A DNA stretch of 64,000 bases, taken from assembly GCA_947489685.1 (NCBI GenBank), contig CANLEM010000006.1:62001-126000 (forward strand), in the 5' to 3' direction. The translations under genes were made by a program, and so were the position numbers. The stretch comes from an uncultured Aquimarina sp. Lineage in GTDB: Bacteria > Bacteroidota > Bacteroidia > Flavobacteriales > Flavobacteriaceae. The notes beneath the pieces were generated by a model, which was given only the letters and a program-made list of their open reading frames with translations, was not told the origin of the DNA and searched no databases. Below are positions 10,206-19,581 of the stretch, piece by piece; position 1 is the first letter of the stretch, and each line of letters begins with the position of its first letter.

Positions 10206-11856
10206 ACTTATTGACATATTCTCTTTTTCTGAAGATTCTCCATTAATCTTTACTCAAGCCGACTTTTGGGTATTCTTTGCAGCGGTATATTTTATCTATG
10301 CGTTGGTATATCGTAAACAAAATTTACGAAGTGCCTATCTTTTTGCTATTAGTATTTTATTCTATTATAAAACCAGTGGACTTTTTATAGGTATTTTACT
10401 ATTTAGTACTGTTAATGATTTTTTTCTGGGTAAAGCGATTTATAAAAGTAAATCGGATGCTGTTAAAAAGATGCTGGTCACAATTAGTGTGATTATTAAT
10501 CTGGGTACGTTATTTTATTTTAAATATGCATACTTTTTTACGGAGTCGTATAATTACCTTTTTCAAACAGACTACGGTGTAATAAACTATTTGGCGCAAT
10601 GGGCTAACACATGGACGGCGGTAGATTATTTTACGGTAGATAAAATTATTCTTCCGGTTGGAATCTCATTTTATACTTTTCAAACGATAAGTTACAGTGT
10701 GGATATATATAGGAAACAGATTAAACCTTTAAATTCGATTATCGATTTTGGGTTTTTTGTAAGCTTCTTTCCTCAATTAGTAGCAGGGCCAATCGTTAGA
10801 GCTTCGGATTTTGTACCGCAAATAAGAAAGCAAATCAATATAACCAAAGAAGAATTTGGTAGAGCTTCTTATATGATATTAAAGGGCTTGATAAAAAAAA
10901 TGTTGTTTGCAGACTATATAGCGGCCAATTTTATGGACAGGGTGTTTGATGTGCCCGAGATGTTTTCTGGGTTTACCAATATCATGGCTATGTTTGGGTA
11001 CTCTTTGCAGATTTACGGAGATTTTTCGGGATATACCGATATCGCAATAGGACTGGCGATGCTTATGGGGTATAAATTACCGGTTAATTTTAATTCTCCT
11101 TATAAAGCAATTCATTGTGGGGATTTTTGGAAACGATGGCACATATCTTTATCTAGTTGGCTTAAAGATTATTTGTATATCCCTATTGGTGGTAATCGCA
11201 ACGGTAGTATTTTTTCTTATGTTTTTATAATAGTATTTACATTTTTGGGTGCATTTGCATATGCCGATTTCGGGATAGCAATTATCGCCACTGCTGGTGC
11301 TGGTTTGGTATTAATAGTTACCTTGTTTTCATCTAGAATAGCATGGCATTTTAATCGAAATGTGAATATTATGATCACCATGTTGGTAGGAGGGTTATGG
11401 CATGGTGCCTCCTGGAAATTTGTAATCTGGGGTGGTCTTAATGGAATTGGGATTGTAACTTATAAATATTGGAGAAAAATTAGTCCATATGAGAACTCTA
11501 AAGCTTGGTATGCTTTATTGTGGAGAATTGCTTTGACTTTTGTATTTATTACTTTCACACGGATTTATTTCAGAGGTAATAGCATGGATCACATTAATCG
11601 CTTTTATCAACAAGTAATGACCAATATGGATTGGCAAAATGCTCTTTTAGTACTTTGGGAATATCGTATTGTATTTATTGTAATGTTAGTTGGGTACATC
11701 ACCCATTGGTTACCTTATCGTACCAAAGATTGGATCGAAGGTTTGTTTATTAAAAGCAATATGATCATTAAAGGATTAGTTGTTGTAGTTGTAGCAATTA
11801 TTTGTTACCAAACATACGCTGCAGATTTTCAACCATTTATTTATTTTCAATTTTAG
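10198..11856 (+). CDS. MBOAT family O-acyltransferase (AlgI-like)
   Basis: Polytopic; FFPQLVAGPIVRASDFVPQ, FSGYTDIAIGLAMLMGYKLPVNFNSPYKA, GGLWHGASWKFVIWGGLNG (MBOAT His). Confidence 0.92.
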   Translation: MNRLIDIFSFSEDSPLIFTQADFWVFFAAVYFIYALVYRKQNLRSAYLFAISILFYYKTSGLFIGILLFSTVNDFFLGKAIYKSKSDAVKKMLVTISVIINLGTLFYFKYAYFFTESYNYLFQTDYGVINYLAQWANTWTAVDYFTVDKIILPVGISFYTFQTISYSVDIYRKQIKPLNSIIDFGFFVSFFPQLVAGPIVRASDFVPQIRKQINITKEEFGRASYMILKGLIKKMLFADYIAANFMDRVFDVPEMFSGFTNIMAMFGYSLQIYGDFSGYTDIAIGLAMLMGYKLPVNFNSPYKAIHCGDFWKRWHISLSSWLKDYLYIPIGGNRNGSIFSYVFIIVFTFLGAFAYADFGIAIIATAGAGLVLIVTLFSSRIAWHFNRNVNIMITMLVGGLWHGASWKFVIWGGLNGIGIVTYKYWRKISPYENSKAWYALLWRIALTFVFITFTRIYFRGNSMDHINRFYQQVMTNMDWQNALLVLWEYRIVFIVMLVGYITHWLPYRTKDWIEGLFIKSNMIIKGLVVVVVAIICYQTYAADFQPFIYFQF

Positions 11857-11864
11857 ATAGTAAT

Positions 11865-12518
11865 TTGTTTCAACATATTCATCCATATCAGCCTTTTTTC
11901 CCCGAAGGAGCGACTAGACTTATCATAGGTACGCTACCTCCACCACGCTTTACTACGGGAGATCTTAACGATAGAGATGTTGATTTTTGTTATGGTAGTA
12001 GTAATGGATTATTATGGCCTGTGTTGGATCGTATTTTTGAACTACATCTTAAATATGAAACTACTGCATATGCTGCCGATCAGCGAAAAAACTTTTTAAC
12101 CAATAAAGGTATAGGTGTATGTGATATTGTAGATCGTTGCGAACGTGATAAAATTGATGCTTCGGATTTAGGAATGCAAAATATAAAATTACGAGATATT
12201 ATATCGTATTTAAAACAATACCCCAAAATAGATACACTAATTTTTACTGGAGGAAACAGTAAAAATGGACCCGAATATTTCTTTAGAAAACATATAAAAG
12301 ATTACGGTATAACATTAGAACCCGTATCTAATGATGTTCCTAGAATTCATCAATTTAATATTGAAGACCGAACTGTTCAAACTATTTCGCTAACCGCTCC
12401 ATCTGGTGCAGCAAATCGTGCGATTGGGAGTATGCAACAATATAAAGATCTCAAAAAGAAAGACCCTAAATTCAATACCATGGATTTTAGAGTGCTACAG
12501 TATCGTCCTTATTTTTAA
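11865..12518 (+). CDS. Uracil-DNA glycosylase family-like protein
   Basis: LIIGTLPPPRF, DFCYGSSNGLLWPVL and TLIFTGGNSKNGPEYF resemble the UDG/MUG fold. The track start at 11802 lies inside the MBOAT gene; start probably TTG 11865. Confidence 0.55.
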   Translation: MFQHIHPYQPFFPEGATRLIIGTLPPPRFTTGDLNDRDVDFCYGSSNGLLWPVLDRIFELHLKYETTAYAADQRKNFLTNKGIGVCDIVDRCERDKIDASDLGMQNIKLRDIISYLKQYPKIDTLIFTGGNSKNGPEYFFRKHIKDYGITLEPVSNDVPRIHQFNIEDRTVQTISLTAPSGAANRAIGSMQQYKDLKKKDPKFNTMDFRVLQYRPYF

Positions 12519-12591
12519 CCAGCATGTTCGCGGCCTTATCAGATGACAATATCAATCTATTTTTTGTGATCTTTTTTAAGGAGATTAAAAG

Positions 12592-12629
12592 AAAAACCCT
12601 AAAATCTTTATTTAAAATTTTAAGGTTTT
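12592..12629. terminator. Bidirectional terminator-like hairpin between convergent genes
   Basis: AAAACCcTAAAAT ... ATTTTAaGGTTTT inverted repeat with one mismatch. Confidence 0.5.
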
Positions 12630-12646
12630 CATGAAGTTATTTTAAC

Positions 12647-12826
12647 TTATTCTGATTTTTTTTCAGCTTTCTTTTTTGTTGGTTTTTTCGCAGCTGTTTT
12701 CTTTGTGGCTACTTTAGCCTTTGGCTTTGCGGTCGTATTAATTTTTGACTTTTTACGACGCCTTAACCTACCAAAAGTACCTATGCAGATTTTACCGCGA
12801 CGTGTTTTTTTATCTCCTTTACCCAT
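12647..12826 (-). CDS. 30S ribosomal protein THX family with Lys/Ala-rich tail, 59 aa
   Basis: Hand translation MGKGDKKTRRGKICIGTFGRLRRRKKSKINTTAKPKAKVATKKTAAKKPTKKKAEKKSE*. MGKGDKKTRRGKI is the hallmark of Bacteroidetes THX. Below the ORF-track length cutoff. Confidence 0.8.
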   Translation of the reverse strand: MGKGDKKTRRGKICIGTFGRLRRRKKSKINTTAKPKAKVATKKTAAKKPTKKKAEKKSE

Positions 12827-12960
12827 ACATTAAGCTTTATTTCTGTTTATTAATAAAATATTTAAACAATTGATTTTGTGTATTTTACTAATTTAAGAAT
12901 TTATATAGAAAAAAAGAAATAAGCTCTAGATTTCAATTTTAATAAGAAATATTATCCTAA

Positions 12961-13746
12961 TCATCTAATTTTTTTAACAAAGTCATCTATGGTATCTACT
13001 CCGTTATGAGTTAAATGTTTAATAAAGGCAGAACCAATAATGGCACCTTTGGTCGTTTTGGTGGCTTGTGTAAAGGTTTCATTATTACTAATACCAAAGC
13101 CTACAATCTGTGGATTTTTTAGTTGTAACTCTTCAATACGTTCAAAATATTCTTGTTGCACATCGCCAAATGTACTTTTTGCTCCGGTTGTACTTGCAGA
13201 GCTCACCATATAAATAAAGCCATTAGAAACAGTATCGATAAACTTTATGCGCTCGTCTGAAGTTTGCGGAGTGATTAAAAAAACATTTATTAACCCATAT
13301 TTTTCAAATGTTTTTCTGTAATGCTCATTATACTCTGCTACCGGTAAATCTGGAATTATTAATCCATCAATACCTATTTCCTGACATTTAGCACAAAAAG
13401 CTTCCACTCCATATTGCATCATAGGATTAAAGTACCCCATAATGATTAATGGAATATTGACGGATTTTCTAATATCTTTTAACTGTTCGAAAAGAATTTT
13501 GGTGGTCATTCCGTTTTTAAGAGCTACGGTCGAACTTTCTTGAATGGTTGGTCCGTCGGCCAGAGGATCGCTAAATGGAAGACCAATTTCGATCATGTCT
13601 ACACCACTTTTTTCAAGATCTTCAATTATTTTGACGGTATCCTGAAGCGAAGGATACCCGGCAGTAAAATATATAGAAAGTAACTTTTTCTCTTCAGCTA
13701 ATTTTTGGTTTATTCTGTTTTTCATCAGTGTTTTATTTTCTATCAT
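12961..13746 (-). CDS. trpA: Tryptophan synthase alpha subunit
   Basis: FTAGYPSLQDT, DMIEIGLPFSDPLADGPTIQ, VGFGISNNET; end of the trp operon. Confidence 0.97.
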   Translation of the reverse strand: MIENKTLMKNRINQKLAEEKKLLSIYFTAGYPSLQDTVKIIEDLEKSGVDMIEIGLPFSDPLADGPTIQESSTVALKNGMTTKILFEQLKDIRKSVNIPLIIMGYFNPMMQYGVEAFCAKCQEIGIDGLIIPDLPVAEYNEHYRKTFEKYGLINVFLITPQTSDERIKFIDTVSNGFIYMVSSASTTGAKSTFGDVQQEYFERIEELQLKNPQIVGFGISNNETFTQATKTTKGAIIGSAFIKHLTHNGVDTIDDFVKKIR

Positions 13747-13755
13747 GATGATGTA

Positions 13756-14937
13756 TTATAATTTAAAATAATCGATGTAGGTATTTAGGTCTTTATCTCC
13801 ACGTCCAGAAAGACTGATGACTACAACATCATCTGGTTTAAATTTTTTGTCGTTAAAAATCGCCAGTGCGTGCGATGATTCTATCGCCGGAATAATTCCT
13901 TCTAGTTGAGATAATTCTAAACCTGCGGTCATGGCATCATCATCTGTAACCGAGTAAAACTCTCCTCGCCCTGACTTGTACAGATGAGAGTGTAATGGTC
14001 CAACTCCTGGATAATCAAGACCTGCCGAAATAGAATATGGTTCGGTGATCTGCCCATCTGGCGTTTGCATAAGTAATGTTTTGCAGCCATGAATGATTCC
14101 TTCATTACCCAATTGAGAAGTCGCAGCACTCTCGCCACTATATACTCCTTTACCCGCAGCTTCTACTGCAATAATACCTACACTGGGTTCATCGAGAAAA
14201 TGATAATAGGTACCTGCAGCATTACTACCACCACCAATACAAGCGACTACATAATCTGGGTTTTCTTTACCTTCTTTTTCTTTAAGTTGCCATTTGATCT
14301 CTTCAGAAATGATGGATTGAAATCTGGTAACCATATCGGGATATGGATGAGGTCCTATTGCAGAACCAATAATGTAATGTGTATCAACAGGGTTGTTAAT
14401 CCAATCTCGGATTGCTTCGTTGGTTGCATCTTTTAGCGTTTTACTACCTGATTTTGCCGGGACAACTTCTGCACCAAGCATTTTCATTCTTGCCACGTTG
14501 GGCGCCTGGCGTTTGATATCTATTTCACCCATATATACAACACACTTGATTCCCATTAAAGCACAAACTGTTGCAGTAGCCACTCCATGTTGTCCTGCAC
14601 CGGTTTCGGCAATAATTCGGTTTTTACCCAATCGTTTAGCAACAAGTATTTGTCCTATGGTATTATTAACCTTATGAGCTCCCGTATGATTAAGATCTTC
14701 GCGTTTAAGGTATACTTTGGTATTGTGTTTTTCAGAAAGTCGTTTGGCAAAATATAGAGGAGAAGGGCGGCCTACATAATCTTTCAATAATTGATTGAAT
14801 TCTTCTTTAAAAGAAGGTTCATTAGTAATTTCTAGATAACTTTTGCGTAACTCTTCTACATTGGGGTACAGCATTTCGGGGATGTATGCACCTCCAAAAT
14901 CTCCGTAATACCCCTTTTCATTTACTTGGTAACTCAT
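13756..14937 (-). CDS. trpB: Tryptophan synthase beta subunit
   Basis: KREDLNHTGAHKVNNTIGQ, ETGAGQHGVATAT, CIGGGSNAAG. Confidence 0.98.
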   Translation of the reverse strand: MSYQVNEKGYYGDFGGAYIPEMLYPNVEELRKSYLEITNEPSFKEEFNQLLKDYVGRPSPLYFAKRLSEKHNTKVYLKREDLNHTGAHKVNNTIGQILVAKRLGKNRIIAETGAGQHGVATATVCALMGIKCVVYMGEIDIKRQAPNVARMKMLGAEVVPAKSGSKTLKDATNEAIRDWINNPVDTHYIIGSAIGPHPYPDMVTRFQSIISEEIKWQLKEKEGKENPDYVVACIGGGSNAAGTYYHFLDEPSVGIIAVEAAGKGVYSGESAATSQLGNEGIIHGCKTLLMQTPDGQITEPYSISAGLDYPGVGPLHSHLYKSGRGEFYSVTDDDAMTAGLELSQLEGIIPAIESSHALAIFNDKKFKPDDVVVISLSGRGDKDLNTYIDYFKL

Positions 14938-15596
14938 AATGTGGTTTTTTTATTTCTTTTGTCTGAAGGATATATGTGCTTCTTAAATTCGATTAGTTTG
15001 TCAATGTTTTTTAATCCTGGTTGGGTTTCAAATTTGCTATTAACATCAAGGGCATAAATGGGTAAGTTCGTCTTAAGAATGGCTTGTATTTTGTCTATTT
15101 CTTCAAGTCCGATACCACCGCTCAATATGAACGGAGTTTTAGACGAGTAATTTGCTAATACACTCCAGTCAAACGTATATCCATTACCTCCTTTTTCTTT
15201 TCCTTTGGTGTCGAATAAGAAATAATCTACTATCCCTTCATAGGGGTTTAAGGTAGAAAAGTCGAACTCATCTTTGATAGAGAATACTTTAAATAGCTCT
15301 ATCTTATCATATAGTGACTCTAATTTTTGTTTTAATTCCTGACAAAAATGTGAAGTCTCGTCTCCGTGCAATTGTATCGCTTTAAAACCGTATTCTTTAG
15401 TTTTTTTAACAATAAAATCAATAGATGCATTTACAAAAACCCCCGTCTTTTTTATGTGTGCTGGTAACTCTGCAATTGGTCCTGTAAAGTTTCTGGGAGA
15501 TTTCTCATAGAAAATAAAACCTAAATAGTCTGGTTGCAGACTAGCAATGGCTTCTATATTTTCTTGATATTTCATTCCACAGATTTTTAGCTTCAT
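14934..15596 (-). CDS. trpF: Phosphoribosylanthranilate isomerase
   Basis: MKLKICGMK, YLGFIFYEKSPR, FILSGGIGLE; 4-bp overlap with trpB. Confidence 0.95.
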   Translation of the reverse strand: MKLKICGMKYQENIEAIASLQPDYLGFIFYEKSPRNFTGPIAELPAHIKKTGVFVNASIDFIVKKTKEYGFKAIQLHGDETSHFCQELKQKLESLYDKIELFKVFSIKDEFDFSTLNPYEGIVDYFLFDTKGKEKGGNGYTFDWSVLANYSSKTPFILSGGIGLEEIDKIQAILKTNLPIYALDVNSKFETQPGLKNIDKLIEFKKHIYPSDKRNKKTTL

Positions 15597-16378
15597 GATT
15601 TTAAATTTTTTATAAATTCAATTGCATTCGCCCCAGGGTTTTCGGTTTTCATAAAATTTTCTCCGATTAAAAAACCTTTATATCCGTATTGTTGGAGATC
15701 TTTTATAGCAGCAACGCTACTAATACCACTTTCTGAAACTTTTACAAAGTCATCTGGGATTTGTGTACTAAGAGCTTTGCTAATCTCTGTGCTGACCTCA
15801 AATGTTTTTAAATTTCGATTATTTACGCCTAGCATATCTAAAGATGGCATAATGGATTTTTCTAATTCTTCTTGATTGTGCACTTCTAGTAATACATCAA
15901 GAGATAAGCTTTTTGCAAATTCAGATAATACTTTAATTTGATCTCGGGTAAGTACCGCAGCAATTAATAGTATGACATCAGCGCCATATGCTTTGGCTTC
16001 TAGTAACTGATATTCGTCTATAATAAATTCTTTACGAAGCAATGGTAATTGAACAGCTGCTCTTGCTAACAAAAGATCATCCAAAGAACCCCCAAAATAC
16101 TTTCCATCTGTTAGAACCGACATTCCGCAAACTTCGGCAGTTTCATAACCCAAAGCAACATCTTGTACACTTACTTTTTGATTGATAACCGCTTTAGAAG
16201 GGGATCGTCTTTTATGTTCTGCAATGATACCTGTAGCACTATTTCGCAATGTTGTAGCCAAAGAGCTCGTGTTGCGTTGAAACAATACAGAGTTTTCTAA
16301 TTGATTTACGGGGATTAAGCTTTTTTTTAGTGCTACTTCTTTATGTTTGTCGGCAACTATTTTATCTAGTATATTCAT
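15593..16378 (-). CDS. trpC: Indole-3-glycerol phosphate synthase
   Basis: MNILDKIVADKHKEV, IIAEHKRRSPSK, LGVNNRNLKTFEV, KVSESGI; 4-bp overlap with trpF. Confidence 0.97.
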   Translation of the reverse strand: MNILDKIVADKHKEVALKKSLIPVNQLENSVLFQRNTSSLATTLRNSATGIIAEHKRRSPSKAVINQKVSVQDVALGYETAEVCGMSVLTDGKYFGGSLDDLLLARAAVQLPLLRKEFIIDEYQLLEAKAYGADVILLIAAVLTRDQIKVLSEFAKSLSLDVLLEVHNQEELEKSIMPSLDMLGVNNRNLKTFEVSTEISKALSTQIPDDFVKVSESGISSVAAIKDLQQYGYKGFLIGENFMKTENPGANAIEFIKNLKS

Positions 16379-16380
16379 GA

Positions 16381-17376
16381 TTAGTTCTTACTGAGTTCTT
16401 GAACTTTTTTAAGAGCTGTTAAGCCTTTACCTGATAATAGTGATTCTTTGGCTCTTTCAAACCCTTGTATAGGATCTAATCCATCAACCGTGGCAATTGC
16501 CATTCCTGCATTTGCGCAGATTACATTATTTTGTGCTTCAGTTCCTTTTCCATTCAAAATATTCATAAATATATCTGCAGATTCTGAAACGGAGTCACCA
16601 CCAGTTATTTCTTCTTGTTTTAAGGTTGAGACACCAAAATCGGAAGGAGTAAGTATTCCTTCGGTATGATTTGAAATGGTTTTGGTGCTTCCGGTTAGTG
16701 ATATTTCATCGTAACCATCTAAAGCATGAATAATTGTAAAATTTTTATCGGTATTTTGATATAGGTACCCATACATTCTAGCTAATTCTAGATTAAACAC
16801 ACCTACGATTTGATTCTTAGGAAAAGCAGGATTTACCATTGGACCGAGCATATTAAAAAATGTTTTCACGCCTAATTCTCTTCGGATAGGAGCTACATTT
16901 TTCATTGCTGGGTGAAACAAAGGGGCATGTAATACACAAATACCCGCTTCATCGATACTACGTTTTAAAAAGTCTTTGTCATTACTAAATTTGATGCCCA
17001 AGTGTTCCATAACATTAGAGCTCCCACACTTTGAAGAAACTCCGTAATTACCATGTTTGGTTACTTTAATACCTGCACCTGCAGATACGAAAGATGACAA
17101 AGTAGAAATATTAAAAGTGTCTTTTCCGTCGCCCCCCGTACCGCAAAGGTCTATAGGGTTATATTCGCTAAGATCAACCGCCAGGCAAAGTTCTAGTAAA
17201 GCATCTCTAAACCCTTCTAGCTCTTCAATGGTTATGCTGCGCATCATATAAACCGTAAGAAAAGACGCAATCTGACTTTGATTATAGTCTCCTTTAGAAA
17301 TATTGACCAAAACACTTTTGGCTTCGTCCTTGGAGATGGTTTCGTGATTGATTAATCGATTGAGTAATTGTTTCAT
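16381..17376 (-). CDS. trpD: Anthranilate phosphoribosyltransferase
   Basis: DLCGTGGDGKDTFNIST, KHGNYGVSSKCGSSNVMEHLG. Confidence 0.97.
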   Translation of the reverse strand: MKQLLNRLINHETISKDEAKSVLVNISKGDYNQSQIASFLTVYMMRSITIEELEGFRDALLELCLAVDLSEYNPIDLCGTGGDGKDTFNISTLSSFVSAGAGIKVTKHGNYGVSSKCGSSNVMEHLGIKFSNDKDFLKRSIDEAGICVLHAPLFHPAMKNVAPIRRELGVKTFFNMLGPMVNPAFPKNQIVGVFNLELARMYGYLYQNTDKNFTIIHALDGYDEISLTGSTKTISNHTEGILTPSDFGVSTLKQEEITGGDSVSESADIFMNILNGKGTEAQNNVICANAGMAIATVDGLDPIQGFERAKESLLSGKGLTALKKVQELSKN

Positions 17377-17383
17377 ATCAGAT

Positions 17384-17956
17384 TTAATTATTAACCCAGT
17401 TTTCTAACATTTTTTTACCATCAGGAGTCAATACAGATTCTGGATGAAACTGTACTCCCCGTACATCCAAATCTCTATGACGTAAAGACATAATTTGTCC
17501 GTTTTGATCATAGGATGTAACCTCTAGACAATCGGGTAAATCTTTATCGTTTACAACCCATGAGTGATATCTGCCTACATCAAATTTTTCATTTAATCCA
17601 TCAAAAAGAGGTTCATTAGATACCGATAAAGTAACATTTGTTGCTACGCCATGATAGACTTCGTCTAGATTAATAAGACTTCCTCCAAAAACTTCTCCAA
17701 TAGCTTGTTGACCCAGGCAAACCCCAAAAATGCTTTTTGTAGCGGCATATTTGCTAATAATATCTTTTAATAAACCTGCTTCTTCGGGTATTCCTGGCCC
17801 TGGAGAAAGGAGTATTTTTTGAAAAGGTGCCACGTCTTCTAACCGTAATTGATCATTTCGTTTTACGGTAACTTCACAATCTAAATCTTCGAGATAGTGT
17901 ACTAAGTTGTACACAAAAGAATCGTAGTTGTCTATTACTAATATTTTTTTATTCAT
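17384..17956 (-). CDS. trpG: Anthranilate synthase component II (glutamine amidotransferase)
   Basis: IDNYDSFVYNLVHYLE, LSPGPGIPEEAG, GVCLGQQAIGE, GVQFHPESVLTPDG. Confidence 0.96.
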   Translation of the reverse strand: MNKKILVIDNYDSFVYNLVHYLEDLDCEVTVKRNDQLRLEDVAPFQKILLSPGPGIPEEAGLLKDIISKYAATKSIFGVCLGQQAIGEVFGGSLINLDEVYHGVATNVTLSVSNEPLFDGLNEKFDVGRYHSWVVNDKDLPDCLEVTSYDQNGQIMSLRHRDLDVRGVQFHPESVLTPDGKKMLENWVNN

Positions 17957-17959
17957 CGT

Positions 17960-19357
17960 TTATATATCTTCAGCCAGTTGTAGTGCTTTTGTTAATGCTC
18001 CTAGTTTGTTATACACTTCTTGTAGTTCATTTTCTTCATTAGATTCGTTCACCAATCCTGCTCCTGCCTGCCAATGCAATTCATGATTTTTACTCAAGAA
18101 CGTACGAATCATAATAGCATGATTAAAGTTGCCAGAAAAATCCATAAATCCTATAGCGCCACCATAAAAATCTCGATTTACGGTTTCGTACTTTTCGATA
18201 AGCTGCATAGCCATATGTTTTGGTGCACCGCTCAAAGTACCCGCCGGAAATGTATCTGCGACTACCTGCATAGTCGTAGTATCAGTATGTTTCTTTCCTG
18301 TTACCTTACTAACTAGATGAATTACATGAGAATAAAACTGGATTTCTCTGTAGGTTTCGACTGTAACTTCACTACCATTGCGGCTAAGATCATTTCTCGC
18401 CAGATCTACCAACATTACATGTTCGGCATTTTCTTTTTCGTCTACAGCCAGTTTTTTGGCTAATTCGGCATCTTGTTCATCATTACCTGTACGCTTAAAA
18501 GTTCCTGCAATTGGGTGAATTTCTGCAGTACCTTCTTTTACTACTAATTGAGCCTCGGGAGAACTACCAAAGATTTTAAAATCACCATAGTCAAAATAAA
18601 ATAGGTAAGGAGAAGGATTTACGCTTCGTAATGCTCTATACACGTTAAATTCATCGCCTTTAAATTTTTGCGAGAAACGTTTTGAGAGTACTAACTGAAA
18701 TACATCTCCTCGCATGCAATGTTTCTTGGCGAGAGTTACATGTTCTTTATATTGCTCATCGTTTAGATTAGAAGTTGTATTTCCAAGAGTTTCAAAATTG
18801 TATGAAGCAAAATTTTTGACATTAAGCAATGATTCAATTTCGGCTACATTGCTATCAGAATCGTATGTGTGCGCAAAAATATAGGCCTGATTGTTAAAAT
18901 GATTGATTGCGATAATATTTTGATATACGCTATAATGAATATCAGGGATATTAAGAGTTCCTTCTTTTTTCGAGATTGAAATATCTTCAAAATAACGAAC
19001 AGCATCATACGATATATATCCAAAAAGACCATTGTTGATGAATTTGAAGTCACTTTTTGAAGTTTCAAATAATTGACCAAATTGCTCAATAATCTCAGGG
19101 ATATTAGTAGTATCGGTTATAGTAATCTCGGTAGTGCTTTTATCAGGAAAGGATTGATAGATGGTTTCGTTTTCGATCTTAATAGTAGCAATAGGATTAC
19201 AGCAGATATATGAGAAACTATTTTCGTTACCTCTATAATCACTACTTTCTAATAATAAACTATTAGGAAAGCGATCTCTAATTTTTAAGTATACGCTTAC
19301 TGGAGTAATCGTGTCTGCCAGAATCTGTTTGTAATGTGTGGTTAATTTGTAACTCAT
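17960..19357 (-). CDS. trpE: Anthranilate synthase component I
   Basis: Chorismate-binding domain: LSKRFSQKF, SPEAQLVVKEG, HPIAGTFKRTG, TFPAGTLSGAPK. Confidence 0.96.
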   Translation of the reverse strand: MSYKLTTHYKQILADTITPVSVYLKIRDRFPNSLLLESSDYRGNENSFSYICCNPIATIKIENETIYQSFPDKSTTEITITDTTNIPEIIEQFGQLFETSKSDFKFINNGLFGYISYDAVRYFEDISISKKEGTLNIPDIHYSVYQNIIAINHFNNQAYIFAHTYDSDSNVAEIESLLNVKNFASYNFETLGNTTSNLNDEQYKEHVTLAKKHCMRGDVFQLVLSKRFSQKFKGDEFNVYRALRSVNPSPYLFYFDYGDFKIFGSSPEAQLVVKEGTAEIHPIAGTFKRTGNDEQDAELAKKLAVDEKENAEHVMLVDLARNDLSRNGSEVTVETYREIQFYSHVIHLVSKVTGKKHTDTTTMQVVADTFPAGTLSGAPKHMAMQLIEKYETVNRDFYGGAIGFMDFSGNFNHAIMIRTFLSKNHELHWQAGAGLVNESNEENELQEVYNKLGALTKALQLAEDI

Positions 19358-19400
19358 TTTTACGTTTAAATTTTAAATTCAGCCCCTATGAATAGGAAAC

Positions 19401-19434
19401 AAAAAAAAGGCTTGTCGTGATTTGACAAGCCTTT
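19401..19434 (-). terminator. trp attenuator terminator
   Basis: Minus strand AAAGGCTTGTC-AAATCAC-GACAAGCCTTTTTTTT: perfect 11-bp stem plus U-tract, between the leader peptide and trpE. Confidence 0.88.
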
Positions 19435-19463
19435 GATATGTTTACTTAACACAATAACAGGAT

Positions 19464-19526
19464 CTATCTCACGACGTTTTCGTTTTGAGAAGACCACCAC
19501 CAATTATTTGTTAAGATTATTTTCAT
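19464..19526 (-). CDS. trpL: trp operon leader peptide, MKIILTNNWWWSSQNENVVR
   Basis: 20-codon ORF with three consecutive TGG codons, followed by the intrinsic terminator and trpE. Confidence 0.87.
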   Translation of the reverse strand: MKIILTNNWWWSSQNENVVR

Positions 19527-19581
19527 TTTTTTCTTTATGAGGTCAAATATATAAATTAATTATAATTCTCAATAAAAAAAA

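Noticed and set aside
14089-14677. Two plus-strand ORFs opposite trpB
   Set aside because: Antisense to a highly conserved gene; no independent support.
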